From Flavobacteriales bacterium (GTDB lineage: Bacteria > Bacteroidota > Bacteroidia > Flavobacteriales_D > Cryomorphaceae): a DNA stretch of 5,757 nt. The notes under the pieces were generated by a model. The model saw nothing but the letters and a program-made list of their open reading frames with translations. It had not been told where the DNA came from and ran no database searches. The stretch lies in NCBI GenBank assembly GCA_020200995.1, contig JAIVHQ010000369.1:1-5757 (forward strand), given 5' to 3'. The translations under genes were made by a program, and so were the position numbers. Positions within the stretch are counted from its first letter, which is position 1. Each line of letters opens with the position of its first letter. Shown one piece after another: positions 1 through 5,755 of this stretch.

Positions 1-1
1 G

Positions 2-85
2 GTGAAAGTGAATATATTCAGGGCTAGGAAAGCCCTTCGTGAAGCATTGACAAAAATGAGAAATGATGAAAGCAGAACTGCATAA
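2..85 (+). CDS. ECF-type RNA polymerase sigma factor, C-terminal fragment
   Basis: Only the last 27 codons are inside the window. The reading frame starting at base 2 gives VKVNIFRARKALREALTKM followed by a short polar tail and TAA. The V-K-V-x-(I/L)-x-R-A-R-x-x-L-R-E-x-L pattern is typical of the end of the sigma-70 region 4 helix-turn-helix, which contacts the -35 element of target promoters. An anti-sigma-like membrane protein starting inside its 3' end (23-nt overlap) supports the call, because sigma and anti-sigma genes are usually translationally coupled. Regions 2 and most of 4 are outside the window, so the ECF subgroup cannot be named. The family call rests on a short C-terminal motif plus context. 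Confidence 0.72.
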   Translation: MKVNIFRARKALREALTKMRNDESRTA

Positions 86-593
86 ACTCGAGGAGAAGTA
101 CTGGCAGGGCAAAACGACGCTTGAGGAGGAAGCCGCCCTGAAGCGTGCCGTTGCCGAGGGGCGAGAAGGCCTGTCGGATGCCTTGCTGGCCGTGATGAAC
201 GATGCGACTGCAGCGGGACTGCCCGAGCTCGGCGATGATTTTGACGACGCCTTTTGGCAAAAAGCCGAATCGCGCGACGCTTCTTCAGGGGGTACCTTGC
301 TGCCGCTCGCTTTGTGGATGCGGTTCGCTGCAGCGGCCGTATTGCTGATCGCTGTGACGACGGGTGCTTTTTACTTTTTCCAAAACGAAAAGCAAAACAT
401 TGAAACCTTGGCTTCGGCCGAGCCCGAAGACAGCTTTGAAGATCCCGAAGAGGCGCTGAAAGAAGCCATGGAAGCGTTGAACTTCGCTTCCGAAAAACTC
501 AATTCCGCCAAAAAACCTGCAGGAGAGATCAAGCGGTTTCACCAAAGCAAAATGACTATTACGGGCAATCCAATGCCCTCAGACAAAAAATAA
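63..593 (+). CDS. Single-pass membrane protein in anti-sigma factor position
   Basis: The product is 176 residues. The N-terminal part (about 1-85) is charged and likely cytoplasmic, opening with LEEKYWQGKTTLEEEAALKR (residues 9-28), a pattern common at the start of Bacteroidota proteins encoded directly after ECF sigma genes. One hydrophobic segment at about residues 85-106 should cross the inner membrane. The C-terminal ~70 residues are probably periplasmic, with an acidic stretch (EPEDSFEDPEEALKEAME, about 120-137) predicted helical. There are no cysteines, so the zinc-binding H-x3-C-x2-C motif of ZAS anti-sigma factors is absent, and any sigma sequestration would be zinc-independent. ATG codons at 63 and 66 are both possible starts, both inside the sigma gene. 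The anti-sigma role is inferred from position and topology. It could instead be a membrane protein of unknown role that is merely co-transcribed. Confidence 0.72.
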   Translation: MMKAELHKLEEKYWQGKTTLEEEAALKRAVAEGREGLSDALLAVMNDATAAGLPELGDDFDDAFWQKAESRDASSGGTLLPLALWMRFAAAAVLLIAVTTGAFYFFQNEKQNIETLASAEPEDSFEDPEEALKEAMEALNFASEKLNSAKKPAGEIKRFHQSKMTITGNPMPSDKK

Positions 594-614
594 TTACACA
601 TTAATTACATCGAC

Positions 615-1154
615 ATGAAAACAGAAAAAGTCGCGTTGACATTGATGGCAGCCCTCCTGTATGCTGCGGGGCTGATGGGGCAAGACGCCATCGACAGGTA
701 TTTCGGAGCGCTAAATGAAGATCCGGACGTAACATCCATCGTGATCAGCAGCAAGATGTTTCAGCTTTTTGCCAAGATCGATCCCGAAAGTAAGGATGGC
801 AAAACCGCTGTGGAAGCCATGAAGGGCCTCACGGGGATCAAAATCCTCACCAAGGAATCAGACGATGGCATGAGCAAGGTGTTCAACACATCCATGAAAT
901 CTATCGGAAGCGAGTACGAGACCCTGATGAGCATCGACGATAAAGACGAGAAAGTTCGCTTCTTCATCCGCGAAGAGGGCGATACCGTGCGTGAGCTGCT
1001 GATGGTGGTGGGAGCGAAGTCCAACTTCTTTGTGATGAGCATTTCCGGTATTATTGACCTCGAAAAACTATCTTCGCTCTCCAAGTCGATGAATGTGGGT
1101 GGTATGAACTACCTCGAAAACCTCGATGATAAAAACAAACAGAAGAATGAGTAA
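615..1154 (+). CDS. Exported DUF4252-type protein (first of a tandem pair)
   Basis: The product is 179 residues. A signal peptide is visible at about 1-22 (basic MKTEK, then a hydrophobic core to GLMG, followed by QDAIDRYF), so the mature protein is periplasmic or membrane-associated; there is no lipobox cysteine. The rest (about 25-165) resembles the Bacteroidota DUF4252 family: an N-terminal Y/F-rich helix, the segment VTSIVISSKMFQLFAKI (39-55), a long charged middle, a strand VRELLMVVGAKSNFFVMSISG (about 125-145), then IIDLEKLSSLSKSM. The biochemical role of the family is unknown; members are commonly encoded beside ECF sigma factors. A 21-nt A/T-rich gap without a clear ribosome-binding site separates it from the upstream gene, and its 3' end overlaps the next gene by 8 nt. 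The family was recognised by pattern, not by a profile search. Confidence 0.78.
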   Translation: MKTEKVALTLMAALLYAAGLMGQDAIDRYFGALNEDPDVTSIVISSKMFQLFAKIDPESKDGKTAVEAMKGLTGIKILTKESDDGMSKVFNTSMKSIGSEYETLMSIDDKDEKVRFFIREEGDTVRELLMVVGAKSNFFVMSISGIIDLEKLSSLSKSMNVGGMNYLENLDDKNKQKNE

Positions 1155-1743
1155 AATCCCTGTTTTGAGGACTTTGATTCTTTTTGCCTTTTTTGCAGGC
1201 TCACTTTTCTCTACTAGTCAGGTGAATGCACAAAGTGCAACCTTCTCACGCCTTATCGAAGGCGACCACGGCGGCGTCACCCTCTACTTTTACCCCAGTA
1301 CCGTACGCGTACTTATGAAAATGATTGTCGGCGATGAGCCAGCTGAAAAATTCAGTACAATCAAACGAGGCCGCGTGATTTACGCTTCGGGCGATAATGC
1401 CAAGCTGGCTGCAGAGATTCGAAAACTGACCAATGGCGAAAATGATGAAGGCTTTTCCACATTAATGCAGCTGACCAATTCAGGCACGTCTATCACTGTG
1501 ATGGAAAATGCTGAAAAGAACCCGATGACACTTTTTTTCATGGCTGACGATGCCACGCAATATGCGATCGAAATTGAGGGAAAGATCACGCCTCAGATGA
1601 TCATGCAGCTAATGAGCGCCGATGTCGGTGCTGCAGCCGCCCAATTTGGTATTGGTCCGTCAGCTTTCTCAGAAGATTCTGAGGAAGAGATGCAAGCGGA
1701 GCCACCATTGGAAGAACAACAAAACGATCCTGTAGATGAGTGA
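1147..1743 (+). CDS. Exported protein, divergent DUF4252-type (second of the pair)
   Basis: The product is 198 residues from ATG 1147. This start is preferred over an in-frame codon at 1126 because it puts a clean signal peptide at the N-terminus (MSKIPVLRTLILFAFFAGSL, likely cleaved after VNA, about residue 28) and gives an 8-nt ATGAGTAA overlap with the preceding stop. The mature part shows the same order of features as its neighbour: a strand/helix with repeated Met residues (VRVLMKMIVGDEP), a charged middle, a strand MTLFFMADDATQYAIEIEGKI minus its ends (about residues 122-142), then a helix ending in MSADVG. It ends in a strongly acidic, Gln-rich tail (about 178-198) that the first protein lacks. 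Sequence similarity between the two is weak, so they are either old duplicates or only structurally alike. Function is unknown; context links it to envelope regulation with the sigma module. Confidence 0.7.
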   Translation: MSKIPVLRTLILFAFFAGSLFSTSQVNAQSATFSRLIEGDHGGVTLYFYPSTVRVLMKMIVGDEPAEKFSTIKRGRVIYASGDNAKLAAEIRKLTNGENDEGFSTLMQLTNSGTSITVMENAEKNPMTLFFMADDATQYAIEIEGKITPQMIMQLMSADVGAAAAQFGIGPSAFSEDSEEEMQAEPPLEEQQNDPVDE

Positions 1744-2446
1744 AACTGTATTGAGCATCAAAGGGCTCACCAAGAAATACGGAAGGGTGAAGGCCCTGTC
1801 CGATCTCAATCTGGACATTAAGCGAGGTCAGGTATTTGGTCTGCTGGGCCCGAACGGCAGTGGCAAGACCACCACCCTCGGCACCGTACTCGGTGCGATA
1901 AACGCCACATCGGGGTCATTCTCCTGGTTCGGTGAAGGGCAGGGCCACCATTTGCGAAAGCGGATCGGTGCCATCCTCGAGTCACCTTCATTCTACCACT
2001 ACATGAGCGCCGCCGACAACCTTCGCGTGGTGGCCGAAATCAAAGGTGCTCCCCGCGAGCGCATCGACGCTGTGCTGGAACGCGTGGGCCTTGGCAACCG
2101 AAAAAACGACGCCTTCAAAACATACTCACTAGGAATGAAGCAGCGCCTCGCCATCGGTTCGGCCGTGTATCAGGGCAGCGTGGCGGAGCTGCTCAATGCC
2201 AATACCCGCGTGGAGATCGACGCCGAAGACCGCGCCGCGCTCAAATCGGCTGTTTCCGGAATCGATTTCGTCACCTCGCTCAAGGAGGCGCCCGCACACA
2301 TGACGGCCATCCTCACCGAAGGCCGCGACGCGTCAGAGCTCAACGCTGCCCTCATCGCTAAAGGCATAACCCTGAGCCACCTCAACCGCCGCCACGAATC
2401 GCTCGAGCAGCGCTTTTTGGAAATCCTCAAAACCGAAGGTCAATGA
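1736..2446 (+). CDS. ABC transporter ATP-binding protein lacking Walker B to H-loop (internal deletion)
   Basis: The product is 236 residues against about 300 for this Bcr/Nat-like ABC-2 export ATPase family. Present: Walker A GPNGSGKT (38-45), a Q-loop region GAILESPSFYHY (78-89) with Glu where many ABC proteins have Gln, and the signature SLGMKQRLAIG (131-141). After GSA (141-143) the protein continues directly with VYQGSVAELLNANT (144-157), which in relatives lies after the H-loop, and then the usual C-terminal accessory domain ending SHLNRRHESLEQRFLEIL. Walker B, the catalytic Glu, the D-loop and the switch His, about 64 residues, are therefore absent, with the frame kept. As it stands it should bind ATP poorly and not hydrolyse it. 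It overlaps the upstream gene by 8 nt and the permease by 4 nt (ATGA). It may be a decayed gene, a non-catalytic variant, or a sequence/assembly error. The family is certain; activity is doubtful. Confidence 0.85.
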   Translation: MSETVLSIKGLTKKYGRVKALSDLNLDIKRGQVFGLLGPNGSGKTTTLGTVLGAINATSGSFSWFGEGQGHHLRKRIGAILESPSFYHYMSAADNLRVVAEIKGAPRERIDAVLERVGLGNRKNDAFKTYSLGMKQRLAIGSAVYQGSVAELLNANTRVEIDAEDRAALKSAVSGIDFVTSLKEAPAHMTAILTEGRDASELNAALIAKGITLSHLNRRHESLEQRFLEILKTEGQ

Positions 2447-3255
2447 TCCGTCTCATCAAAATAGAATACCTCAAGCTAAAGAAGCTGAAGGCGTTGTGGA
2501 TACTCACGGGGCTCTACCTCATTGCCCTCCTGGCGATTTCGCTCAGCGCAAAGCTGTTTTTGGACTACCTCACCTCACGCGGGGTGGAGTTTCAGGGCTT
2601 CAACCCGAGCATGCTTCCCATTTACGATTTCAACGACATATGGCAAAACCTGGCCTACCTCGCCGGATATTTTAAGGTTTTCCCCGCTTTGATACTCATC
2701 ATTTCCGTGAGCAACGAATTCTCTTACCGCACCCACCGTCAAAATATTATCGACGGGCTCTCGCGCACTGAATTTTTTCTGTCGAAGCTGTCGTTTGCGG
2801 CATTTCTTGCCCTGCTGTCGGCGGCGGTATTGCTGGTGACCGGGCTGGTACTCGGATTTAAGTACAGCCCGGTGACGGGAGTGGCTGACATTTTCGAAAA
2901 CATCGTGTTCATCCCGGTGCATGCCCTTCAGTTTTTTACCTACTTCCTATTTGCGATCTGGCTCGTGCTCCTCATCCGCAAAACGGCGATTACCATATTG
3001 CTGCTGTTATTGTACACCGTAATTTTGGAACCTATCGCAGCCGGTCTCTTATATTCGAAAATATTTGACCTGTCTGTAGTAGCCGATATACTTCCCATGC
3101 AAGCCATTGGCAATTTGGTGCCCATACCTTTCGGCAAATACGCGCTTCAATACACGCAGGATTATGTGGGTGCGGCCGATCTCGGTTTTGCGCTCCTCTG
3201 GGCGACCATCTTCACAGGCGGCATTTTCTATATTTTGCGGAAACGTGATTTTTAA
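2443..3255 (+). CDS. ABC-2 type transporter permease
   Basis: The product is 270 residues with six predicted membrane segments at about 17-38, 68-90, 113-138, 156-178, 181-203 and 245-265, the usual ABC-2 permease topology. The loop after the second segment carries NEFSYRTHRQNIIDGLSR (91-108), a conserved motif of Bacteroidota ABC-2 permeases paired with Bcr/Nat-like ATPases; this cytoplasmic coupling region meets the ATPase. A basic N-terminus (KLKKLK) and C-terminus (RKRDF) agree with both ends being inside. The start overlaps the ATPase stop as ATGA, so translation is probably coupled, and the two would form one transporter, likely an exporter; the substrate cannot be read from sequence. 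The permease is intact even though its ATPase partner lacks catalytic motifs, which implies either recent damage to the partner or an ATPase supplied from elsewhere. Confidence 0.88.
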   Translation: MIRLIKIEYLKLKKLKALWILTGLYLIALLAISLSAKLFLDYLTSRGVEFQGFNPSMLPIYDFNDIWQNLAYLAGYFKVFPALILIISVSNEFSYRTHRQNIIDGLSRTEFFLSKLSFAAFLALLSAAVLLVTGLVLGFKYSPVTGVADIFENIVFIPVHALQFFTYFLFAIWLVLLIRKTAITILLLLLYTVILEPIAAGLLYSKIFDLSVVADILPMQAIGNLVPIPFGKYALQYTQDYVGAADLGFALLWATIFTGGIFYILRKRDF

Positions 3256-3283
3256 GGAGGGGCAGGATGTTTTTCCTTTCCGG

Positions 3284-3315
3284 AAAATAAGCGATCGCCC
3301 GACGATTGTGATCGC
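3284..3315 (-). terminator. Possible intrinsic terminator for the minus-strand gene pair
   Basis: Read on the minus strand, GCGATC (3315-3310) and GATCGC (3296-3291) can form a 6-bp stem around a 13-nt loop, followed at once by TTATTTT (3290-3284). It lies about 20 nt beyond the DUF2452 stop in the convergent gap. The stem is short and the loop large, so this is moderate at best. The perfect palindrome TTTCCGGAAA at 3277-3286 lies next to it and might serve the opposite strand, but it has no following T-run in that direction. Confidence 0.38.
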
Positions 3316-3332
3316 AGGCAGCGCATCACTGT

Positions 3333-3812
3333 TCACTCAGCGTCCTCGGCGGGGTTGACGGTGTTGTCATCAAGCACTTGCCAGGTGTGGTCGGAAAGCA
3401 GCTTTACCGTGGCAACGTAGTGCTTGTAGGGCAGCTTTTTGCCCCATTCGTGGTTTCCGATCAAGGAGAGCACAAAGCGATCGTTCTCACGGGCGTATAG
3501 ATAATACGTTTCCCCGACAAGGGGCTCAAAATTCATTTCGGCGCCGTACACCGCTTTCGAGATATTCACCCTGGTCTTCAAAGCTTCAGCTTGCTTTGCC
3601 AGCAGGGCGATCTGCTCCTTGATCTGGTCGAGCTGCATGTCGCACTGCTCCTCCATCACTTTATAGGCGCGTCCCTTGATCACACCCTCTGAGGTCGGCG
3701 CGAAAGCGGGGCTTCCAATGCTGTGCGGGTAGGGCAGGTGCCCCGGTCTGTCGGTGATGGTTTTGGGGTCAATAGGATTCACGAAGTCGTCGTCCTTCTT
3801 CGGTTCGCTCAT
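3333..3812 (-). CDS. DUF2452 domain-containing protein
   Basis: The product is 159 residues from the ATG at 3812, beginning MSEPKKDDDFVNPIDPKTIT. An in-frame TTG at 3833 would add seven residues, but ATG followed by SEPKK fits the family better. It matches DUF2452 as I know it: N-terminal NPIDPKTITDRPGHLPYPHS (12-31), a Pro/Gly-rich segment GSPAFAPTSEGVIKGRA, a coiled-coil-prone helix (about 52-83, with MEEQCDMQLDQIKEQI), and a C-terminal half with repeated strands (ETYYLYARENDRFVLSLI, HEWGKKLPYKHYVATVKLL). No catalytic motif, signal peptide or membrane segment is seen, so it is likely cytosolic. The family's function is unknown. It lies 17 nt downstream of the unrecognised gene on the same strand and is probably co-transcribed with it. 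Confidence 0.82.
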   Translation of the reverse strand: MSEPKKDDDFVNPIDPKTITDRPGHLPYPHSIGSPAFAPTSEGVIKGRAYKVMEEQCDMQLDQIKEQIALLAKQAEALKTRVNISKAVYGAEMNFEPLVGETYYLYARENDRFVLSLIGNHEWGKKLPYKHYVATVKLLSDHTWQVLDDNTVNPAEDAE

Positions 3813-3829
3813 GGCAATAATATCTTCTT

Positions 3830-4456
3830 TCAATTCAGGGAGATTTGTCCCGCTCGGGCAAAGTTAGTATCAAATTTTTGAACCACCTGCCCCGCGAATC
3901 CGCGGCCCAAGAGGTAAGCCCTGTGCTTCTCGCGCAGCAGTGCCAAGTCGCGGCGGCCGCGAATTTCTGCTATCACCATAGCACGAAAGCAGCGTTGGTA
4001 GCTGTGGTTGCACCGTTCGGCCGATACTGCAGTTCTGTGGTTGTAAAGGTGGTCGAGGGCTTGCAATTTGGTGTACTTTTCTAAAAAGCTAAACCCTATA
4101 CGGTCCATAAAGTCAATGAAAGCATTGCCAATGGCGTCTACATCGCGAATTTCCCTGATTTTAAAGCGCTTGGTGCGCTCTTCGGGGTCGGCGCTTTTCA
4201 GAAGCCGCCAATCGGTGAGTAGGGTAGCGCTGTCGGTGAGGTAATAATCGCGCTGACCAAAAAGTCCGCTCATGGCTTTTTCCACCAAATCGTGGCGCAA
4301 CCCAATGTGGAAATCCACCACCGTGGCATCATCGCCATCGATCAGGTTAACGATAATCACCGAGTGCCCGAAAGAAGTTTTCCTTCGAAACTCGGTGCCT
4401 CCCCGCCCGAGCGCATAGTGCTTATGCTCGAAATAAGGGTGGAGGTAATCCCGCAA
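3830..4456 (-). CDS. Hypothetical protein, start uncertain
   Basis: I do not recognise this family. From a TTG start the product is 208 residues and soluble, without a signal peptide or membrane segment. The N-terminal ~60 residues (KHYALGRGGTEFRRKTSFGH, then alternating strands VIIVNLIDGDDATVVDFHIG) suggest a small alpha/beta domain. The rest is helical and rich in Arg, Lys, Asp and Glu, with LEKYTKLQALDHLYNHR (about 125-141) and a His/Cys-containing stretch AERCNHSYQRCFRAMVIAEI (about 146-165). The frame stays open upstream to a stop at 4511-4513 with no ATG or GTG. The extension TERLRDYLHPYF looks like continuing protein, so translation may begin at CTG 4480 or another non-ATG codon, or an upstream base may be misread. 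The stop is followed 17 nt later by the DUF2452 gene. Confidence 0.68.
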   Translation of the reverse strand: MRDYLHPYFEHKHYALGRGGTEFRRKTSFGHSVIIVNLIDGDDATVVDFHIGLRHDLVEKAMSGLFGQRDYYLTDSATLLTDWRLLKSADPEERTKRFKIREIRDVDAIGNAFIDFMDRIGFSFLEKYTKLQALDHLYNHRTAVSAERCNHSYQRCFRAMVIAEIRGRRDLALLREKHRAYLLGRGFAGQVVQKFDTNFARAGQISLN

Positions 4457-4578
4457 TCGCTCTGTATACCTTTTAATCAGCGTATTATGAGTATTACTGA
4501 AAGTGTCGGTTTACTTAAAGATCCGCGACGCGGCCTTGGTCAAATTTTTTCTCTCCTCAATATTGCACGCTGTTTGTT

Positions 4579-4586
4579 TACATTTG
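4579..4586 (+). promoter_or_regulatory. Candidate Bacteroidota -7 promoter box (TACATTTG)
   Basis: TACATTTG matches the Bacteroidota -7 consensus TAnnTTTG and ends five bases before the ATG of the XRE regulator, in the divergent region between the two gene pairs. No good -33 TTG is found at the usual spacing; TATTG at 4561-4565 is somewhat too close. If used, transcription would start at or next to the ATG, giving a leaderless mRNA. One eight-base motif is weak evidence alone. Confidence 0.3.
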
Positions 4587-4591
4587 TGGCC

Positions 4592-4981
4592 ATGGAACTG
4601 CCCGAGAGAATCGCCGCCATCATTAAAGTCAATCAGCACACGGCGGCCACATTTGCCGATGCCGTCGGGGTGCAGCGCTCTGCCATTTCTCATATTTTGA
4701 ACGGGAGGAATAAACCTTCGCTGGATTTGCTGCAAAAGATCCTGCTTCATTTTCCGCGGGTGGATGCAGGCTGGCTCATCACCGGAAAGGCTCCCGCCGG
4801 AGAGAAATCGCCCAATGCCGTTCCCACCGCTCGTCAGCCCGAAATCAAAACTCCCGACAAGTCCGAAAAAACGAATGCGGACTTTCCGCCGATGGTGCCT
4901 ACCGACTCAGAAAAATCGATCGAAAGGATCGTGGTTTTCTACGCAGACCGTACCTTTGACACTTATGAGCCCAATGCCTAA
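4592..4981 (+). CDS. XRE-family helix-turn-helix transcriptional regulator
   Basis: The product is 129 residues from ATG 4592. The frame is open much further upstream, but that stretch lies antisense to the minus-strand gene and is not expected to be translated. The N-terminal domain (about 1-65) is a Cro/C1-type HTH: ERIAAIIKVNQHTAATFADA, then the recognition region VQRSAISHILNGRNKPSLD (27-45), and WLITGKAP, a signature seen in many Bacteroidota members of the group. Residues 70-105 are a Pro/Ser/Lys-rich linker. The C-terminus IERIVVFYADRTFDTYEP (110-127) is a conserved short tail of these proteins, of unknown role. It probably binds DNA as a dimer, possibly at its own promoter. Its stop overlaps the gmhB start by 8 nt (ATGCCTAA), so the two are likely translated together. 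Confidence 0.87.
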   Translation: MELPERIAAIIKVNQHTAATFADAVGVQRSAISHILNGRNKPSLDLLQKILLHFPRVDAGWLITGKAPAGEKSPNAVPTARQPEIKTPDKSEKTNADFPPMVPTDSEKSIERIVVFYADRTFDTYEPNA

Positions 4982-5459
4982 GCAGAAAGCGGTATTTCTG
5001 GACCGCGACGGCGTGATCAATCACGATCCCGGCGACTATACCACGTCATTAGAAGAATTCACCATCCTTCCGGGTGTCATCGAGACCTTGGTTTCCTTTA
5101 CGGAAAAAGGCTATGCCATGGCCGTGATCACCAACCAGGGCGGAATTGCCAAAGGGCGGTATCGTCTGGAAGATTTTTTGAAAATCGATGCGTGCATGCG
5201 CGAGGAGTTTGAAAAAGCGGGGGTGCGGTTTCTGGAGACCTATTTCTGCCCTCACCACGATGCGATATGTAGGTGCTTGTGCCGCAAGCCCGGATCGGGA
5301 ATGGTCGAAAAAGCTGTGGCACGACACAATATAGATGTTTCCGCATCATTTATGATTGGTGACAAGATGCGCGACCTCGAAGCTGCTGCCGGGGCAGGGG
5401 TGCGTGGTGTAAAGATTGATGTGAACCAGGATTTGAGGACGGTCTCTTTTCCGTGGTAA
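4974..5459 (+). CDS. gmhB: D-glycero-D-manno-heptose 1,7-bisphosphate 7-phosphatase (HAD family)
   Basis: The product is 161 residues (family about 160-190). It removes the 7-phosphate from heptose 1,7-bisphosphate in the cytosol, on the route to nucleotide-activated heptose for LPS core or other glycans. HAD motif I is FLDRDGVIN, with nucleophile D10 and acid/base D12; motif II is TNQGGIAKG, with T53; motif III is R104-K105-P; motif IV is GDKMRDLEAA, with D130 and D134. The zinc site typical of GmhB is present as C92-P-H94 and C101-L-C103, joined by a short loop with an extra C99. All catalytic and metal residues are therefore intact. ATG 4974 is preferred; ATG 4965, three codons upstream, is also possible, and frames further upstream lie inside the regulator gene. 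A related histidinol-phosphate phosphatase is the main alternative, but no his genes are nearby. Confidence 0.88.
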   Translation: MPKQKAVFLDRDGVINHDPGDYTTSLEEFTILPGVIETLVSFTEKGYAMAVITNQGGIAKGRYRLEDFLKIDACMREEFEKAGVRFLETYFCPHHDAICRCLCRKPGSGMVEKAVARHNIDVSASFMIGDKMRDLEAAAGAGVRGVKIDVNQDLRTVSFPW

Positions 5460-5641
5460 CGAAATCTGTTAAGTGTCTGTCGTTATAGTCTGCTCTCATG
5501 CCTGTGGCTTGATTTTCCCACTGCGTTATTATCGGCCCAAAATCATTAGTCCGCGGGAGTGGCACTCCGGATTTTAGGTCTTCACACACCTTGCTGTCGA
5601 GCACTTAAGACCAAACACCCGACTTTACTGACAGACTCTAA
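5460..5641. other. Non-coding stretch after gmhB
   Basis: No convincing gene is seen. A minus-strand open frame at 5350-5604 begins at GTG and lies largely antisense to gmhB, so it is probably spurious. Short inverted matches occur: TTAAGTG (5469-5475) with CACTTAA (5602-5608), and GTCTGTC (5475-5481) with GACAGAC (5630-5636, 11 of 14 when extended as GTCTGTCnnTAnAG). These pairings cross rather than nest, so they do not make one simple stem. They may be chance or parts of a mobile-element end. Confidence 0.4.
5539..5575. repeat. Nested inverted repeat (hairpin)
   Basis: AAAATC (5539-5544) is matched by GATTTT (5570-5575), and between them GGAGT (5556-5560) pairs with ACTCC (5564-5568) around a GGC loop (the palindrome is GGAGTG-G-CACTCC). 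CCGCGG (5551-5556) abuts the inner stem. The structure is about 80 nt past the gmhB stop and has no T-run, so it is not a standard intrinsic terminator. It could be a processing site, a small-RNA element or a structured end of a mobile element. Confidence 0.5.
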
Positions 5642-5755
5642 TTAGGACTGCGCCGACCGTTCTTCACTTTGGGCTCCGACCTTACCAGTGGTTTTGTGTG
5701 TCTTACCATTGATGTTACGCACTTTCCCCTCAGGCATATCCACGGTAACATGCGA
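5642..5755 (-). CDS. Possible C-terminal end of a minus-strand gene (partial)
   Basis: One minus-strand frame is open from the window edge for 37 codons to TAA at 5644-5642 and reads VDMPEGKVRNINGKTHKTTG, then a polar tail ending ERSAQS. The basic, polar make-up could be the end of a DNA- or RNA-binding protein, but I recognise no family. A second minus-strand frame is also open across nearly the same bases, which lowers confidence in either. The body of the gene, if real, lies beyond the window. Confidence 0.25.
   Translation of the reverse strand, partial: SHVTVDMPEGKVRNINGKTHKTTGKVGAQSEERSAQS

Noticed and set aside
1126..1146. Earlier start for the second exported protein
   Set aside because: It would put MIKTNRR ahead of a complete signal peptide; ATG 1147 gives the normal signal peptide layout and the same 8-nt overlap as the next junction.
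3291..3298. GCGATCGC palindrome as a cyanobacterial HIP1 repeat
   Set aside because: Only one copy was noticed in the window and the genes are Bacteroidota-like; it is better explained as part of the short terminator-like stem.
3107..3358. Plus-strand open frame across the permease 3' end and the convergent gap
   Set aside because: It is a shadow of the permease in another frame with no family resemblance.
4292..4591. Upstream extension of the XRE regulator frame
   Set aside because: It lies antisense to the well-supported minus-strand gene, and the HTH homology begins right at ATG 4592.
4764..4973. Upstream extension of the gmhB frame
   Set aside because: It overlaps the regulator's coding sequence in another frame, and the HAD motif I sits at the usual distance from ATG 4974.
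5350..5604. Minus-strand open frame antisense to the end of gmhB
   Set aside because: GTG start, no recognisable domain, and about 110 of its 255 bases are antisense to a clear gene.
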